This document shows, piece by piece, positions 1 through 14,460 of a DNA stretch of 64,000 bases; position 1 is the first letter of the stretch, and every line of letters starts with the position of its first letter. The position numbers were made by a program, and so were the translations under genes. Under the pieces are notes generated by a model. That model was not told the origin of the DNA and made no database searches. It saw only the letters and a list, made by a program, of their open reading frames with translations. Source of the DNA: Mimachlamys varia (taxonomy: Eukaryota; Mollusca; Bivalvia; Pectinida; Pectinidae). Location: assembly GCA_947623455.1 (NCBI GenBank), contig OX392543.1:19280757-19344756 (forward strand), in the 5' to 3' direction.

Positions 1-2279
1 TCTATAACCAAAAACCCGTGTCCAGTACCTAGGATCCTATAACCAGAAACCCGTACCCAGGACCATGTATTCTATAACCAGAAACCCTTACCCCGTACCA
101 AGTATTTTATAACCACAATTCGATACTCGGTACCTAGTATCCTATAACAAAAAAACCCGTGTCCGGTACCTAGGATCCAATAGCCAGAAACCCGTACCCG
201 GTACCTAATACCCTATAACCAAAAACCCGTACCCGGTAACAAGTATCGTTTAACAGGAAACCAGTACCCTGTACCTTGCATCCTATAACCAGAAAATCGT
301 ACCCAGAACCTAGCATCCTATAACAAGAAACCCGTACCCGGTACCAAGTATTCTTTAACTAGAAACCCTTACCCTGTACTTTGTATCCTATAACCAGAAA
401 CCAGTACCCGATAACAAGGATCCTTTAACAGGAAACTCGTACCCAGTACCATGTATTCTATAACCAAAAACCCGTGTCCAGTACCTAGGATCCTATAACC
501 AGAAACCCCTACCCTGTACCATGTATTCTATAACCAGAAACCCTTACCCCGTACCAAGTATTTTATAACCACAATTCGATACTCGGTACCTTGTATCCTA
601 TAACAAAAAAACCCGTGTCCGGTACCTAGGATCCTATAGCCAGAAACCCGTACCCGGTACCTTGTATCCTATAGCCAGAAACCCGTACCCGGTACCTTGT
701 ATCCTATAACCAGAAACCCGTGTCCGGTACAAAGTATTCTATAAACAGAACCCCTTACCCGATACCTTGTATCCTATAACCAGAAACTCGTTCCCAGTAC
801 CTAGTATCCTATAACCAAAAACCCGTGCCCGGTACCAAGGAACCTATAGCCAAAAACCCGTGTCCGGTACCTAGGATCCTATCGCCAGAAACCTGTACCC
901 GGTTTCTAGTATCCTATAACCAGAAACCGGTACCCGATAACAAGGATCCTTTAACAGGAAACCAGTACCTTGTACCTTGTATCCTATAACCAGAAATCCG
1001 TACCCGATATCTTGTATCCTTAACCAGAAACCCGTGTCCGGTACCAAATATTCTATAACTATAAACCCTTACCAGGTTTCCTATAACCATAAACCTGTAC
1101 TCGGTACCTTGTATCCTATAACCAGTAACCCGCACCTGGTACCTTGTATCCTATAACCAGAAACCCGTACCCGGGACCTTGTATCCTATAATCAAAAACC
1201 CGTGTCCGGTACCAAGGAGCGTATAGCCAGAAACCCGTACCCGGTACCTTGTATCCTATAACCAGAAACTCGAACCCAGTACCTAATATCCTATTACCAA
1301 AAACCCCTGTCCAGTACCTAGGATCCTATAGCCAGAAACCCGTACCCGGTTTCTAGTACCATATAACCAGAAACCCGTACCCGATAAAAAGGATCCTTTA
1401 ACCAAAAACCCGTACCCGGTATCTAGTATCATTAACCGAAAACCCATGTCCGGAACCAAGTATTCTATAACTAGAAACCCTTACCCGGTACCTTGTATCC
1501 TATTACCAGAAACCTGTACCCGGTACCAAGGATCCTATAACCAGAAATCCGTACCCAGTATCAAGTATCCTATAACCAGAAACCCGTACCCTGTACCTTG
1601 TATCCTATAACCAAAAACCCGTACCAGGTACCTTGTATCCTATAACCAGAAACCCGTACCCGGTTTCTAGTATCCTATAACAAGAAACCCGTACCCGGAA
1701 CCAATGATCCTATAACTAGAAACCCGTACCCTGTACCTTGTATCCTATAACCAAAAACCCGTACCAGGTACCTTGTATCCTATAACAAGAAACCCGTACC
1801 CGGAACCAATGATCCTATAACTAGAAACCCGTACCCTGTACCTTGTATCCTATAACCAGAAACCCGTACCCGATACCTTGTATCCTATAACCAGAAACCC
1901 GTACCCGGAACCAATGATCCTATAACTAGAAACCCGTACCCTGTACCTTGTATCCTATAACCAAAAACCCGTACCCGGTACCTAGGATCCTATAGCCAGA
2001 AACCCGTACCCGGTTTCTAGTATCCTATAACCAGAAACCCGTACCCGATACCTTGTATCCTATAACCAAAAACCCGTGTCTGGTACCTAGGATCCTATAG
2101 CCAGAAACCCGTACCCGGTTTCTAGTATCCTATAACCAGAAATCCGTACCCGATAACAAGGATCCTTTAACAGGAAACCCGTACCCTGTACCTTGTATCC
2201 TATAACCAGAAATCCGTACCCGATAACAAGGATTCTTTAACAGGAAACTCGTACCCAGTACCATGTATTCTTTAACTAA
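1..2279. repeat. 35-bp satellite, first (partly divergent) higher-order copy, left part
   Basis: Tandem monomers of about 35 bp, built from GGTACCTTGTATCC, TATAACCAGAAACCC and GTACCC, with variants such as AAGGATCC or AAGTATTC in place of TTGTATCC. Bases 1 to about 1590 match 3958 to about 5545 almost base for base. From there to 2279 the monomers are ordered differently: short blocks containing CCAATGATCC recur at about 1680-1930 and do not appear in the later copies. No gene is supported. The open frame at 914-1135 (minus) recurs with every higher-order copy and simply follows the repeat. Confidence 0.97.
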
Positions 2280-3022
2280 CAAGAGGCCCAATGGGGCTGC
2301 ATCGCTCACCTGGTATCAATCTCTGACTCATATTATAGTGTAACCCTAAAGTCCCCTAAAATCTTTTACTGTAAGACATTTAGAAGAACATGTTAAGATT
2401 TAAACATATTTTACCCCTGTGACCTTATAAGAAAACATTATTTTCATTTTCAAATTTTGTTTGGCTTCATCCCAGGATGCTACCAGCCAAATATCATGTC
2501 TCTAGGCATTTGGGTTTAACAGAAGAAGTCGCTCAAAGTTTTTAACCGATTTGACCACTGTGACCTTGAATATAGGTCAAGCTCATTTCTTTTCGCAAAC
2601 TTTGTTGAGCTTCATCCAAGGAACCTTTCAGCCAAAAATCATGCTTCTAGGGCTTTTGGTATTTCAAAAGAAATCGTTTAAAGGTTTTAACAGATTTAAC
2701 CTCACTGTGACCTTGAATATAAGTCTAGGTCATTTCTTTTCGCAAACTTTATTCGGCTTCATCCGAGGAAGCTACTGGTCAAATATGAGGTCTCTATGCC
2801 TGAGGGTATTTTAGAAGAAGTTGTTTGAAGGTTTCGACATTTTTGACCCCTGTGACTCCTTCCAAGTAAGCCACCAGCCAAATTTCATGTTACTAGGCCT
2901 TTCGGTATTTTAGAAAAAGTCGTTTAAAGGGAAAAGTTGACGGACGCAGGACGGACGGACGGACGGACGACGGACGCTGCACCATCACATTCAATGGGCG
3001 CCTCTTCTTCGGGCCAGGTGAG
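2280..3022. mobile_element. 743-bp interspersed repeat inserted in the satellite
   Basis: This non-satellite block is flanked on both sides by CTAA (2276-2279 and 3023-3026), a likely 4-bp target duplication; removing it with one CTAA restores a normal monomer context. It starts CAAGAGGCCCAATGG and ends GGCCAGGTGAG. The motif CTCACCTGG lies near the left end and, as its complement, at the right end. Inside are three to four diverged direct repeats of roughly 140 bp with shared phrases such as CTTCATCC, CCAGCCAAATATCATG, TGTGACCTTGAATATA and AAGTCGTTTAAAGG. A GGAC tetranucleotide tract lies at about 2942-2975. I recognise this architecture from bivalve interspersed repeats. It encodes nothing: the 87-codon frame at 2551-2814 runs across the internal repeats. 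The class (MITE or SINE-like) is not settled. Confidence 0.85.
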
Positions 3023-3957
3023 CTAAAAACCCTTACCCGGTACCTTGTATCCTATAACCAGAAACCCGTACCCGGTACCAAGGATCCTATAGCCAGAAAT
3101 CCGTACCCGGTACTTTGTATCCTATAACCAAAAACCTTTATCCGGTACCAAGGATCCTATAGCCAGAAACCCGTACCCGGTACTTTGTATCCTATAACCA
3201 GAAACTCGTACCCAGTACCTAGTATCCTATAACCAAAAACCTGTGTCCGGTACCAAGGATCCTATAGCCAGAAACCCGTACCCGGTACTTTGTATCCTAT
3301 AACCAGAAACTCGTACCCAGTACCTAGTATCCTATAACCAAAAACCCGTGTTCGGTAACAAGGATCCTATAGCCAGAAACCCATACCCGGTTTCTAGTAT
3401 CCTATAACCAGAAACCCGTACCCGATAACAAGGATCCTTTAACAGGAAACCAGTACCCTGTACCTTGTACCTATAACCAGAAAACCGTACCCGGTGTCTA
3501 GTATCCTTAACCAGAAACCCGTGTCCGGTACAAAGTATTCTATAGCCAGAAACCCTAACCCGATACCTTGTATCCTATAACCAGAAACTCGTTCCCAGTA
3601 CCTAGTATCATATAACCAAAAACCCGTGCCCGGTACCAAGGAACCAATAGCCAAAAACCCGTGTCCGGTAATTAGGATCCTATAGCCAGAAATCTGTACC
3701 CGGTTTCTAGTATCCTATAACCAGAAACCAGTACCCGATAACAAGGATCCTTTAACAGGAAACCCGTACCCTGTACCTTGTATCCTATAACCAGAAATCC
3801 GTACCCGATATCTAGTATCCTTAAGCAGAAACCCGTGTCCGGTACCAAGTATTCTTTAACTATAAACCCTTACCCTGTACTTTGTATCCTATAACCAGAA
3901 ACCAGTACTCGATAACAAGGATCCTTTAACAGGAAACTCGTACCCAGTACCATGTAT
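3023..3957. repeat. 35-bp satellite, first higher-order copy, right part
   Basis: The same 35-bp monomers resume after the inserted element. Bases 3023 to about 3440 are a local series with alternating AAGGATCC and TTGTATCC monomers not seen in the other copies. From about 3445 to 3957 the sequence matches 6945-7457 with few differences. This first copy therefore has both edges of the standard unit but a replaced centre. Confidence 0.95.
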
Positions 3958-6900
3958 TCTATAACCAAAAACCCGTGTCCAGTACCTAGGATCCTATAAC
4001 CAGAAACCCGTACCCAGGACCATGTATTCTATAACCAGAAACCCTTACCCCGTACCAAGTATTTTATAACCACAATTCGATACTCGGTACCTAGTATCCT
4101 ATAACAAAAAAACCCGTGTCCGGTACCTAGGATCCAATAGCCAGAAACCCGTACCCGGTACCTAATACCCTATAACCAAAAACCCGTACCCGGTAACAAG
4201 TATCGTTTAACAGGAAACCAGTACCCTGTACCTTGCATCCTATAACCAGAAAATCGTACCCAGAACCTAGCATCCTATAACAAGAAACCCGTACCCGGTA
4301 CCAAGTATTCTTTAACTAGAAACCCTTACCCTGTACTTTGTATCCTATAACCAGAAACCAGTACCCGATAACAAGGATCCTTTAACAGGAAACTCGTACC
4401 CAGTACCATGTATTCTATAACCAAAAACCCGTGTCCAGTACCTAGGATCCTATAACCAGAAACCCCTACCCTGTACCATGTATTCTATAACCAGAAACCC
4501 TTACCCCGTACCAAGTATTTTATAACCACAATTCGATACTCGGTACCTTGTATCCTATAACAAAAAAACCCGTGTCCGGTACCTAGGATCCTATAGCCAG
4601 AAACCCGTACCCGGTACCTTGTATCCTATAGCCAGAAACCCGTACCCGGTACCTTGTATCCTATAACCAGAAACCCGTGTCCGGTACAAAGTATTCTATA
4701 AACAGAACCCCTTACCCGATACCTTGTATCCTATAACCAGAAACTCGTTCCCAGTACCTAGTATCCTATAACCAAAAACCCGTGCCCGGTACCAAGGAAC
4801 CTATAGCCAAAAACCCGTGTCCGGTACCTAGGATCCTATCGCCAGAAACCTGTACCCGGTTTCTAGTATCCTATAACCAGAAACCGGTACCCGATAACAA
4901 GGATCCTTTAACAGGAAACCAGTACCTTGTACCTTGTATCCTATAACCAGAAATCCGTACCCGATATCTAGTATCCTTAACCAGAAACCCGTGTCCGGTA
5001 CCAAATATTCTATAACTATAAACCCTTACCAGGTTTCCTATAACCATAAACCTGTACTCGGTACCTTGTATCCTATAACCAGTAACCCGCACCTGGTACC
5101 TTGTATCCTATAACCAGAAACCCGTACCCGGGACCTTGTATCCTATAATCAAAAACCCGTGTCCGGTACCAAGGAGCGTATAGCCAGAAACCCGTACCCG
5201 GTACCTTGTATCCTATAACCAGAAACTCGAACCCAGTACCTAATATCCTATTACCAAAAACCCCTGTCCAGTACCTAGGATCCTATAGCCAGAAACCCGT
5301 ACCCGGTTTCTAGTACCATATAACCAGAAACCCGTACCCGATAAAAAGGATCCTTTAACCAAAAACCCGTACCCGGTATCTAGTATCATTAACCGAAAAC
5401 CCATGTCCGGAACCAAGTATTCTATAACTAGAAACCCTTACCCGGTACCTTGTATCCTATTACCAGAAACCTGTACCCGGTACCAAGGATCCTATAACCA
5501 GAAATCCGTACCCAGTATCAAGTATCCTATAACCAGAAACCCGTACCCGGTACCTTGTATCCTTTAACCAGAAACTCGTACCCGGTACATTGCATCCTGT
5601 AACTAGAAACTCTAACCCGGTACCAAGTATTTCATAACCAGAAACCGATTCCCGGTACCTTGCATCCTATAACAAGAAACTCTTGTCCGGTACAAAGGAT
5701 GCTATAACAAGAAACTCGTACCAGGTACCTTGTATTCTATAACTAGTAACCTGTACCCTGTACCTTGTATCCTATAACCAGAAACCCGTACTCGGTACCA
5801 AGGATCCTATAACCAGAAACCCGTACCCGGTACCACGGATCCTATCACCAGAAACCCGTACCCGGTACCTTGTATCTTATAACCAGATATTCGTACCCGG
5901 TACCTTGTATTATATAACAAAAAACCCTTTACCCGGGACTTTGTATCCTATAACCAGAAACCCGTACCCGGTACCTTGTATCCTATAACCAGACACGTAC
6001 CCGGTACTTTGTATACTATAACAAGAAACCCGTACCCTGTACCTTGTATCTTATAATCAGACACGTACCCGGTACTTTGTATTCTATAACCATAAACCCG
6101 TGTCCGGTACCAAGGATCCTATTGCCAGAAACCCGTACCCGGTTTCAAGTATCCTATAATCAGAAACCCGTACCCGATAACAAGGATCCTTTAACAGGAA
6201 ACTCGTACCCAGTACCTAGTATCCTATAACCAGAAATCCGTACCCGGTACCAAGTATTTCATAACCACAAACCGATACCCAGAATTTTGTATCCTTTTAC
6301 CAGAAACTCTAACCCGGTACCAAGTATTTCATAACTAGAAACCGATACTAGGTACCTTGCATCCTATAATCAGAAACCCTCACCCGTTACAATGTACCAA
6401 GTATTTCATAACCAGAAACAAGTACCCGGTACCTTGTATCATATAACCAGAAAACCGTACCCGGTACCATGTATTCTCTAACCAGAAACCCTTACCCAGT
6501 AATAAGTTATTCATTACTAGAAACCGATACCTGGTACCTTGCATCCTATAATCAGAAACCCTCAACCGGTACAATGTACCAAGTATTTCATAACCAGAAA
6601 CAAGTACCCGGTACCTTGTATCATATAACCTCAAACCCTTTCCCGATACCACGTATTTCATAACCAAAATCCGTACCCTGTACCTAGTATCCTATAACCA
6701 GAAACCCTGTCAGGTACAAAGGATGCTATAACAAGAAACTCGTACCAGGTACCAAGGATCCTATAACCAGAAACCCGTACCCGGAACCTTGTATCTTATA
6801 ACAAGATATCCGTAACCGGTACCTTGTATTCTATAACTAGAAACCCGTACCCTGTACCTTGTATCCTATAACCACAAAACAGTACCCGGTACCTTGTATC

Positions 6901-7457
6901 CTATAACCAGAAACCCGTACCCGGTACCTTGTATCTTATAACCAGATATCCGTACCCTGTACCTTGTATCCTATAGCCAGAAAACCGTACCCGGTGTCTA
7001 GTATCCTTAACCAGAAACCCGTGTCCGGTACAAAGTATTCTATAAACAGAAACCCTAACCCGATACCTTGTATCCTATAACCAGAAACTCGTTCCCAGTA
7101 CCTAGTATCCTATAACCAAAAACCCGTGCCCGGTACCAAGGAACCTATAGCCAAAAACCCGTGTCCGGTACCTAGGATCCTATAGCCAGAAACCTGTACC
7201 CGGTTTCTAGTATCCTATAACCAGAAACCAGTACCCGATAACAAGGATCCTTTAACAGGAAACCCGTACCCTGTACCTTGTATCCTATAACCAGAAATCC
7301 GTACCCGATATCTAGTATCCTTAAGCAGAAACCCGTGTCCGGTACCAAGTATTCTTTAACTATAAACCCTTACCCTGTACTTTGTATCCTATAACCAGAA
7401 ACCAGTACTCGATAACAAGGATCCTTTAACAGGAAACTCGTACCCAGTACCATGTAT
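3958..7457. repeat. Satellite higher-order repeat unit, copy 2 (3,500 bp)
   Basis: The unit starts at TCTATAACCAAAAACCCGTG and is 3,500 bp, exactly 100 times the 35-bp monomer length. Diagnostic variant monomers (for example TTTCCTATAACCATAAACC near 5035, and GTAATAAGTTATTCATTAC near 6500) recur at the same offset in the next two copies. Open frames of 61-95 codons on both strands recur at the same offsets, so they reflect the repeat and are not genes. Confidence 0.95.
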
Positions 7458-10400
7458 TCTATAACCAAAAACCCGTGTCCAGTACCTAGGATCCTATAAC
7501 CAGAAACCCGTACCCAGGACCATGTATTCAATAACCAGAAACCCTTACCCCGTACCAAGTATTTTATAACCACAATTCGATACTCGGTACCTAGTATCCT
7601 ATAACAAAAAAACCCGTGTCCGGTACCTAGGATCCAATAGCCAGAAACCCGTACCCGGTACCTAATACCCTATAACCAAAAACCCGTACCCGGTAACAAG
7701 TATCGTTTAACAGGAAACCAGTACCCTGTACCTTGCATCCTATAACCAGAAAATCGTACCCAGAACCTAGCATCCTATAACAAGAAACCCGTACCCGGTA
7801 CCAAGTATTCTTTAACTAGAAACCCTTACCCTGTACTTTGTATCCTATAACCAGAAACCAGTACCCGATAACAAGGATCCTTTAACAGGAAACTCGTACC
7901 CAGTACCATGTATTCTATAACCAAAAACCCGTGTCCAGTACCTAGGATCCTATAACCAGAAACCCCTACCCTGTACCATGTATTCTATAACCAGAAACCC
8001 TTACCCCGTACCAAGTATTTTATAACCACAATTCGATACTCGGTACCTTGTATCCTATAACAAAAAAACCCGTGTCCGGTACCTAGGATCCTATAGCCAG
8101 AAACCCGTACCCGGTACCTTGTATCCTATAGCCAGAAACCCGTACCCGGTACCTTGTATCCTATAACCAGAAACCCGTGTCCGGTACAAAGTATTCTATA
8201 AACAGAACCCCTTACCCGATACCTTGTATCCTATAACCAGAAACTCGTTCCCAGTACCTAGTATCCTATAACCAAAAACCCGTGCCCGGTACCAAGGAAC
8301 CTATAGCCAAAAACCCGTGTCCGGTACCTAGGATCCTATCGCCAGAAACCTGTACCCGGTTTCTAGTATCCTATAACCAGAAACCGGTACCCGATAACAA
8401 GGATCCTTTAACAGGAAACCAGTACCTTGTACCTTGTATCCTATAACCAGAAATCCGTACCCGATATCTAGTATCCTTAACCAGAAACCCGTGTCCGGTA
8501 CCAAATATTCTATAACTATAAACCCTTACCAGGTTTCCTATAACCATAAACCTGTACTCGGTACCTTGTATCCTATAACCAGTAACCCGCACCTGGTACC
8601 TTGTATCCTATAACCAGAAACCCGTACCCGGGACCTTGTATCCTATAATCAAAAACCCGTGTCCGGTACCAAGGAGCGTATAGCCAGAAACCCGTACCCG
8701 GTACCTTGTATCCTATAACCAGAAACTCGAACCCAGTACCTAATATCCTATTACCAAAAACCCCTGTCCAGTACCTAGGATCCTATAGCCAGAAACCCGT
8801 ACCCGGTTTCTAGTACCATATAACCAGAAACCCGTACCCGATAAAAAGGATCCTTTAACCAAAAACCCGTACCCGGTATCTAGTATCATTAACCGAAAAC
8901 CCATGTCCGGAACCAAGTATTCTATAACTAGAAACCCTTACCCGGTACCTTGTATCCTATTACCAGAAACCTGTACCCGGTACCAAGGATCCTATAACCA
9001 GAAATCCGTACCCAGTATCAAGTATCCTATAACCAGAAACCCGTACCCGGTACCTTGTATCCTTTAACCAGAAACTCGTACCCGGTACATTGCATCCTGT
9101 AACTAGAAACTCTAACCCGGTACCAAGTATTTCATAACCAGAAACCGATTCCCGGTACCTTGCATCCTATAACAAGAAACTCTTGTCCGGTACAAAGGAT
9201 GCTATAACAAGAAACTCGTACCAGGTACCTTGTATTCTATAACTAGTAACCTGTACCCTGTACCTTGTATCCTATAACCAGAAACCCGTACTCGGTACCA
9301 AGGATCCTATAACCAGAAACCCGTACCCGGTACCACGGATCCTATCACCAGAAACCCGTACCCGGTACCTTGTATCTTATAACCAGATATTCGTACCCGG
9401 TACCTTGTATTATATAACAAAAAACCCTTTACCCGGGACTTTGTATCCTATAACCAGAAACCCGTACCCGGTACCTTGTATCCTATAACCAGACACGTAC
9501 CCGGTACTTTGTATACTATAACAAGAAACCCGTACCCTGTACCTTGTATCTTATAATCAGACACGTACCCGGTACTTTGTATTCTATAACCATAAACCCG
9601 TGTCCGGTACCAAGGATCCTATTGCCAGAAACCCGTACCCGGTTTCAAGTATCCTATAATCAGAAACCCGTACCCGATAACAAGGATCCTTTAACAGGAA
9701 ACTCGTACCCAGTACCTAGTATCCTATAACCAGAAATCCGTACCCGGTACCAAGTATTTCATAACCACAAACCGATACCCAGAATTTTGTATCCTTTTAC
9801 CAGAAACTCTAACCCGGTACCAAGTATTTCATAACTAGAAACCGATACTAGGTACCTTGCATCCTATAATCAGAAACCCTCACCCGTTACAATGTACCAA
9901 GTATTTCATAACCAGAAACAAGTACCCGGTACCTTGTATCATATAACCAGAAAACCGTACCCGGTACCCTGTATTCTCTAACCAGAAACCCTTACCCAGT
10001 AATAAGTTATTCATTACTAGAAACCGATACCTGGTACCTTGCATCCTATAATCAGAAACCCTCAACCGGTACAATGTACCAAGTATTTCATAACCAGAAA
10101 CAAGTACCCGGTACCTTGTATCATATAACCTCAAACCCTTTCCCGATACCACGTATTTCATAACCAAAATCCGTACCCTGTACCTAGTATCCTATAACCA
10201 GAAACCCGTGTCAGGTACAAAGGATGCTATAACAAGAAACTCGTACCAGGTACCAAGGATCCTATAACCAGAAACCCGTACCCGGAACCTTGTATCTTAT
10301 AACAAGATATCCGTAACCGGTACCTTGTATTCTATAACTAGAAACCCGTACCCTGTACCTTGTATCCTATAACCACAAAACAGTACCCGGTACCTTGTAT

Positions 10401-10958
10401 CCTATAACCAGAAACCCGTACCCGGTACCTTGTATCTTATAACCAGATATCCGTACCCTGTACCTTGTATCCTATAGCCAGAAAACCGTACCCGGTGTCT
10501 AGTATCCTTAACCAGAAACCCGTGTCCGGTACAAAGTATTCTATAAACAGAAACCCTAACCCGATACCTTGTATCCTATAACCAGAAACTCGTTCCCAGT
10601 ACCTAGTATCCTATAACCAAAAACCCGTGCCCGGTACCAAGGAACCTATAGCCAAAAACCCGTGTCCGGTACCTAGGATCCTATAGCCAGAAACCTGTAC
10701 CCGGTTTCTAGTATCCTATAACCAGAAACCAGTACCCGATAACAAGGATCCTTTAACAGGAAACCCGTACCCTGTACCTTGTATCCTATAACCAGAAATC
10801 CGTACCCGATATCTAGTATCCTTAAGCAGAAACCCGTGTCCGGTACCAAGTATTCTTTAACTATAAACCCTTACCCTGTACTTTGTATCCTATAACCAGA
10901 AACCAGTACCCGATAACAAGGATCCTTTAACAGGAAACTCGTACCCAGTACCATGTAT
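7458..10958. repeat. Satellite higher-order repeat unit, copy 3 (3,501 bp)
   Basis: This copy is nearly identical to 3958-7457. Differences noticed by eye are single changes, such as CCATGT to CCCTGT near 9968 and a one-base gain near 10208 (CCCGTG where copy 2 has CCTG). Such low divergence over 3.5 kb implies recent amplification or homogenisation. Confidence 0.95.
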
Positions 10959-13900
10959 TCTATAACCAAAAACCCGTGTCCAGTACCTAGGATCCTATAA
11001 CCAGAAACCCGTACCCAGGACCATGTATTCTATAACCAGAAACCCTTACCCCGTACCAAGTATTTTATAACCACAATTCGATACTCGGTACCTAGTATCC
11101 TATAACAAAAAAACCCGTGTCCGGTACCTAGGATCCAATAGCCAGAAACCCGTACCCGGTACCTAATACCCTATAACCAAAAACCCGTACCCGGTAACAA
11201 GTATCGTTTAACAGGAAACCAGTACCCTGTACCTTGCATCCTATAACCAGAAAATCGTACCCAGAACCTAGCATCCTATAACAAGAAACCCGTACCCGGT
11301 ACCAAGTATTCTTTAACTAGAAACCCTTACCCTGTACTTTGTATCCTATAACCAGAAACCAGTACCCGATAACAAGGATCCTTTAACAGGAAACTCGTAC
11401 CCAGTACCATGTATTCTATAACCAAAAACCCGTGTCCAGTACCTAGGATCCTATAACCAGAAACCCCTACCCTGTACCATGTATTCTATAACCAGAAACC
11501 CTTACCCCGTACCAAGTATTTTATAACCACAATTCGATACTCGGTACCTTGTATCCTATAACAAAAAAAACCCGTGTCCGGTACCTAGGATCCTATAGCC
11601 AGAAACCCGTACCCGGTACCTTGTATCCTATAGCCAGAAACCCGTACCCGGTACCTTGTATCCTATAACCAGAAACCCGTGTCCGGTACAAAGTATTCTA
11701 TAAACAGAACCCCTTACCCGATACCTTGTATCCTATAACCAGAAACTCGTTCCCAGTACCTAGTATCCTATAACCAAAAACCCGTGCCCGGTACCAAGGA
11801 ACCTATAGCCAAAAACCCGTGTCCGGTACCTAGGATCCTATCGCCAGAAACCTGTACCCGGTTTCTAGTATCCTATAACCAGAAACCGGTACCCGATAAC
11901 AAGGATCCTTTAACAGGAAACCAGTACCTTGTACCTTGTATCCTATAACCAGAAATCCGTACCCGATATCTAGTATCCTTAACCAGAAACCCGTGTCCGG
12001 TACCAAATATTCTATAACTATAAACCCTTACCAGGTTTCCTATAACCATAAACCTGTACTCGGTACCTTGTATCCTATAACCAGTAACCCGCACCTGGTA
12101 CCTTGTATCCTATAACCAGAAACCCGTACCCGGGACCTTGTATCCTATAATCAAAAACCCGTGTCCGGTACCAAGGAGCGTATAGCCAGAAACCCGTACC
12201 CGGTACCTTGTATCCTATAACCAGAAACTCGAACCCAGTACCTAATATCCTATTACCAAAAACCCCTGTCCAGTACCTAGGATCCTATAGCCAGAAACCC
12301 GTACCCGGTTTCTAGTACCATATAACCAGAAACCCGTACCCGATAAAAAGGATCCTTTAACCAAAAACCCGTACCCGGTATCTAGTATCATTAACCGAAA
12401 ACCCATGTCCGGAACCAAGTATTCTATAACTAGAAACCCTTACCCGGTACCTTGTATCCTATTACCAGAAACCTGTACCCGGTACCAAGGATCCTATAAC
12501 CAGAAATCCGTACCCAGTATCAAGTATCCTATAACCAGAAACCCGTACCCGGTACCTTGTATCCTTTAACCAGAAACTCGTACCCGGTACATTGCATCCT
12601 GTAACTAGAAACTCTAACCCGGTACCAAGTATTTCATAACCAGAAACCGATTCCCGGTACCTTGCATCCTATAACAAGAAACTCTTGTCCGGTACAAAGG
12701 ATGCTATAACAAGAAACTCGTACCAGGTACCTTGTATTCTATAACTAGTAACCTGTACCCTGTACCTTGTATCCTATAACCAGAAACCCGTACTCGGTAC
12801 CAAGGATCCTATAACCAGAAACCCGTACCCGGTACCACGGATCCTATCACCAGAAACCCGTACCCGGTACCTTGTATCTTATAACCAGATATTCGTACCC
12901 GGTACCTTGTATTATATAACAAAAAACCCTTTACCCGGGACTTTGTATCCTATAACCAGAAACCCGTACCCGGTACCTTGTATCCTATAACCAGACACGT
13001 ACCCGGTACTTTGTATACTATAACAAGAAACCCGTACCCTGTACCTTGTATCTTATAATCAGACACGTACCCGGTACTTTGTATTCTATAACCATAAACC
13101 CGTGTCCGGTACCAAGGATCCTATTGCCAGAAACCCGTACCCGGTTTCAAGTATCCTATAATCAGAAACCCGTACCCGATAACAAGGATCCTTTAACAGG
13201 AAACTCGTACCCAGTACCTAGTATCCTATAACCAGAAATCCGTACCCGGTACCAAGTATTTCATAACCACAAACCGATACCCAGAATTTTGTATCCTTTT
13301 ACCAGAAACTCTAACCCGGTACCAAGTATTTCATAACTAGAAACCGATACTAGGTACCTTGCATCCTATAATCAGAAACCCTCACCCGTTACAATGTACC
13401 AAGTATTTCATAACCAGAAACAAGTACCCGGTACCTTGTATCATATAACCAGAAAACCGTACCCGGTACCATGTATTCTCTAACCAGAAACCCTTACCCA
13501 GTAATAAGTTATTCATTACTAGAAACCGATACCTGGTACCTTGCATCCTATAATCAGAAACCCTCAACCGGTACAATGTACCAAGTATTTCATAACCAGA
13601 AACAAGTACCCGGTACCTTGTATCATATAACCTCAAACCCTTTCCCGATACCACGTATTTCATAACCAAAATCCGTACCCTGTACCTAGTATCCTATAAC
13701 CAGAAACCCGTGTCAGGTACAAAGGATGCTATAACAAGAAACTCGTACCAGGTACCAAGGATCCTATAACCAGAAACCCGTACCCGGAACCTTGTATCTT
13801 ATAACAAGATATCCGTAACCGGTACCTTGTATTCTATAACTAGAAACCCGTACCCTGTACCTTGTATCCTATAACCACAAAACAGTACCCGGTACCTTGT

Positions 13901-14460
13901 ATCCTATAACCAGAAACCCGTACCCGGTACCTTGTATCTTATAACCAGATATCCGTACCCTGTACCTTGTATCCTATAGCCAGAAAACCGTACCCGGTGT
14001 CTAGTATCCTTAACCAGAAACCCGTGTCCGGTACAAAGTATTCTATAAACAGAAACCCTAACCCGATACCTTGTATCCTATAACCAGAAACTCGTTCCCA
14101 GTACCTAGTATCCTATAACCAAAAACCCGTGCCCGGTACCAAGGAACCTATAGCCAAAAACCCGTGTCCGGTACCTAGGATCCTATAGCCAGAAACCTGT
14201 ACCCGGTTTCTAGTATCCTATAACCAGAAACCAGTACCCGATAACAAGGATCCTTTAACAGGAAACCCGTACCCTGTACCTTGTATCCTATAACCAGAAA
14301 TCCGTACCCGATATCTAGTATCCTTAAGCAGAAACCCGTGTCCGGTACCAAGTATTCTTTAACTATAAACCCTTACCCTGTACTTTGTATCCTATAACCA
14401 GAAACCAGTACCCGATAACAAGGATCCTTTAACAGGAAACTCGTACCCAGTACCATGTAT
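10959..14460. repeat. Satellite higher-order repeat unit, copy 4 (3,502 bp)
   Basis: This copy is near-identical to the two preceding ones. A one-base gain in an A-run near 11563 accounts for part of the length difference. The same diagnostic monomers and the same repeat-borne open frames recur at the expected offsets. Confidence 0.95.

Noticed and set aside
914..1135. 73-codon minus-strand frame repeated five times (914, 4871, 8371, 11873, 15374)
   Set aside because: It recurs exactly with the 3.5-kb satellite unit, has the 35-residue periodicity of the monomer and no gene-like signals; it is a product of the repeat.
2551..2814. 87-codon plus-strand frame
   Set aside because: It lies across the internal direct repeats of the inserted 743-bp element, and its peptide repeats with the DNA repeat; no known domain.
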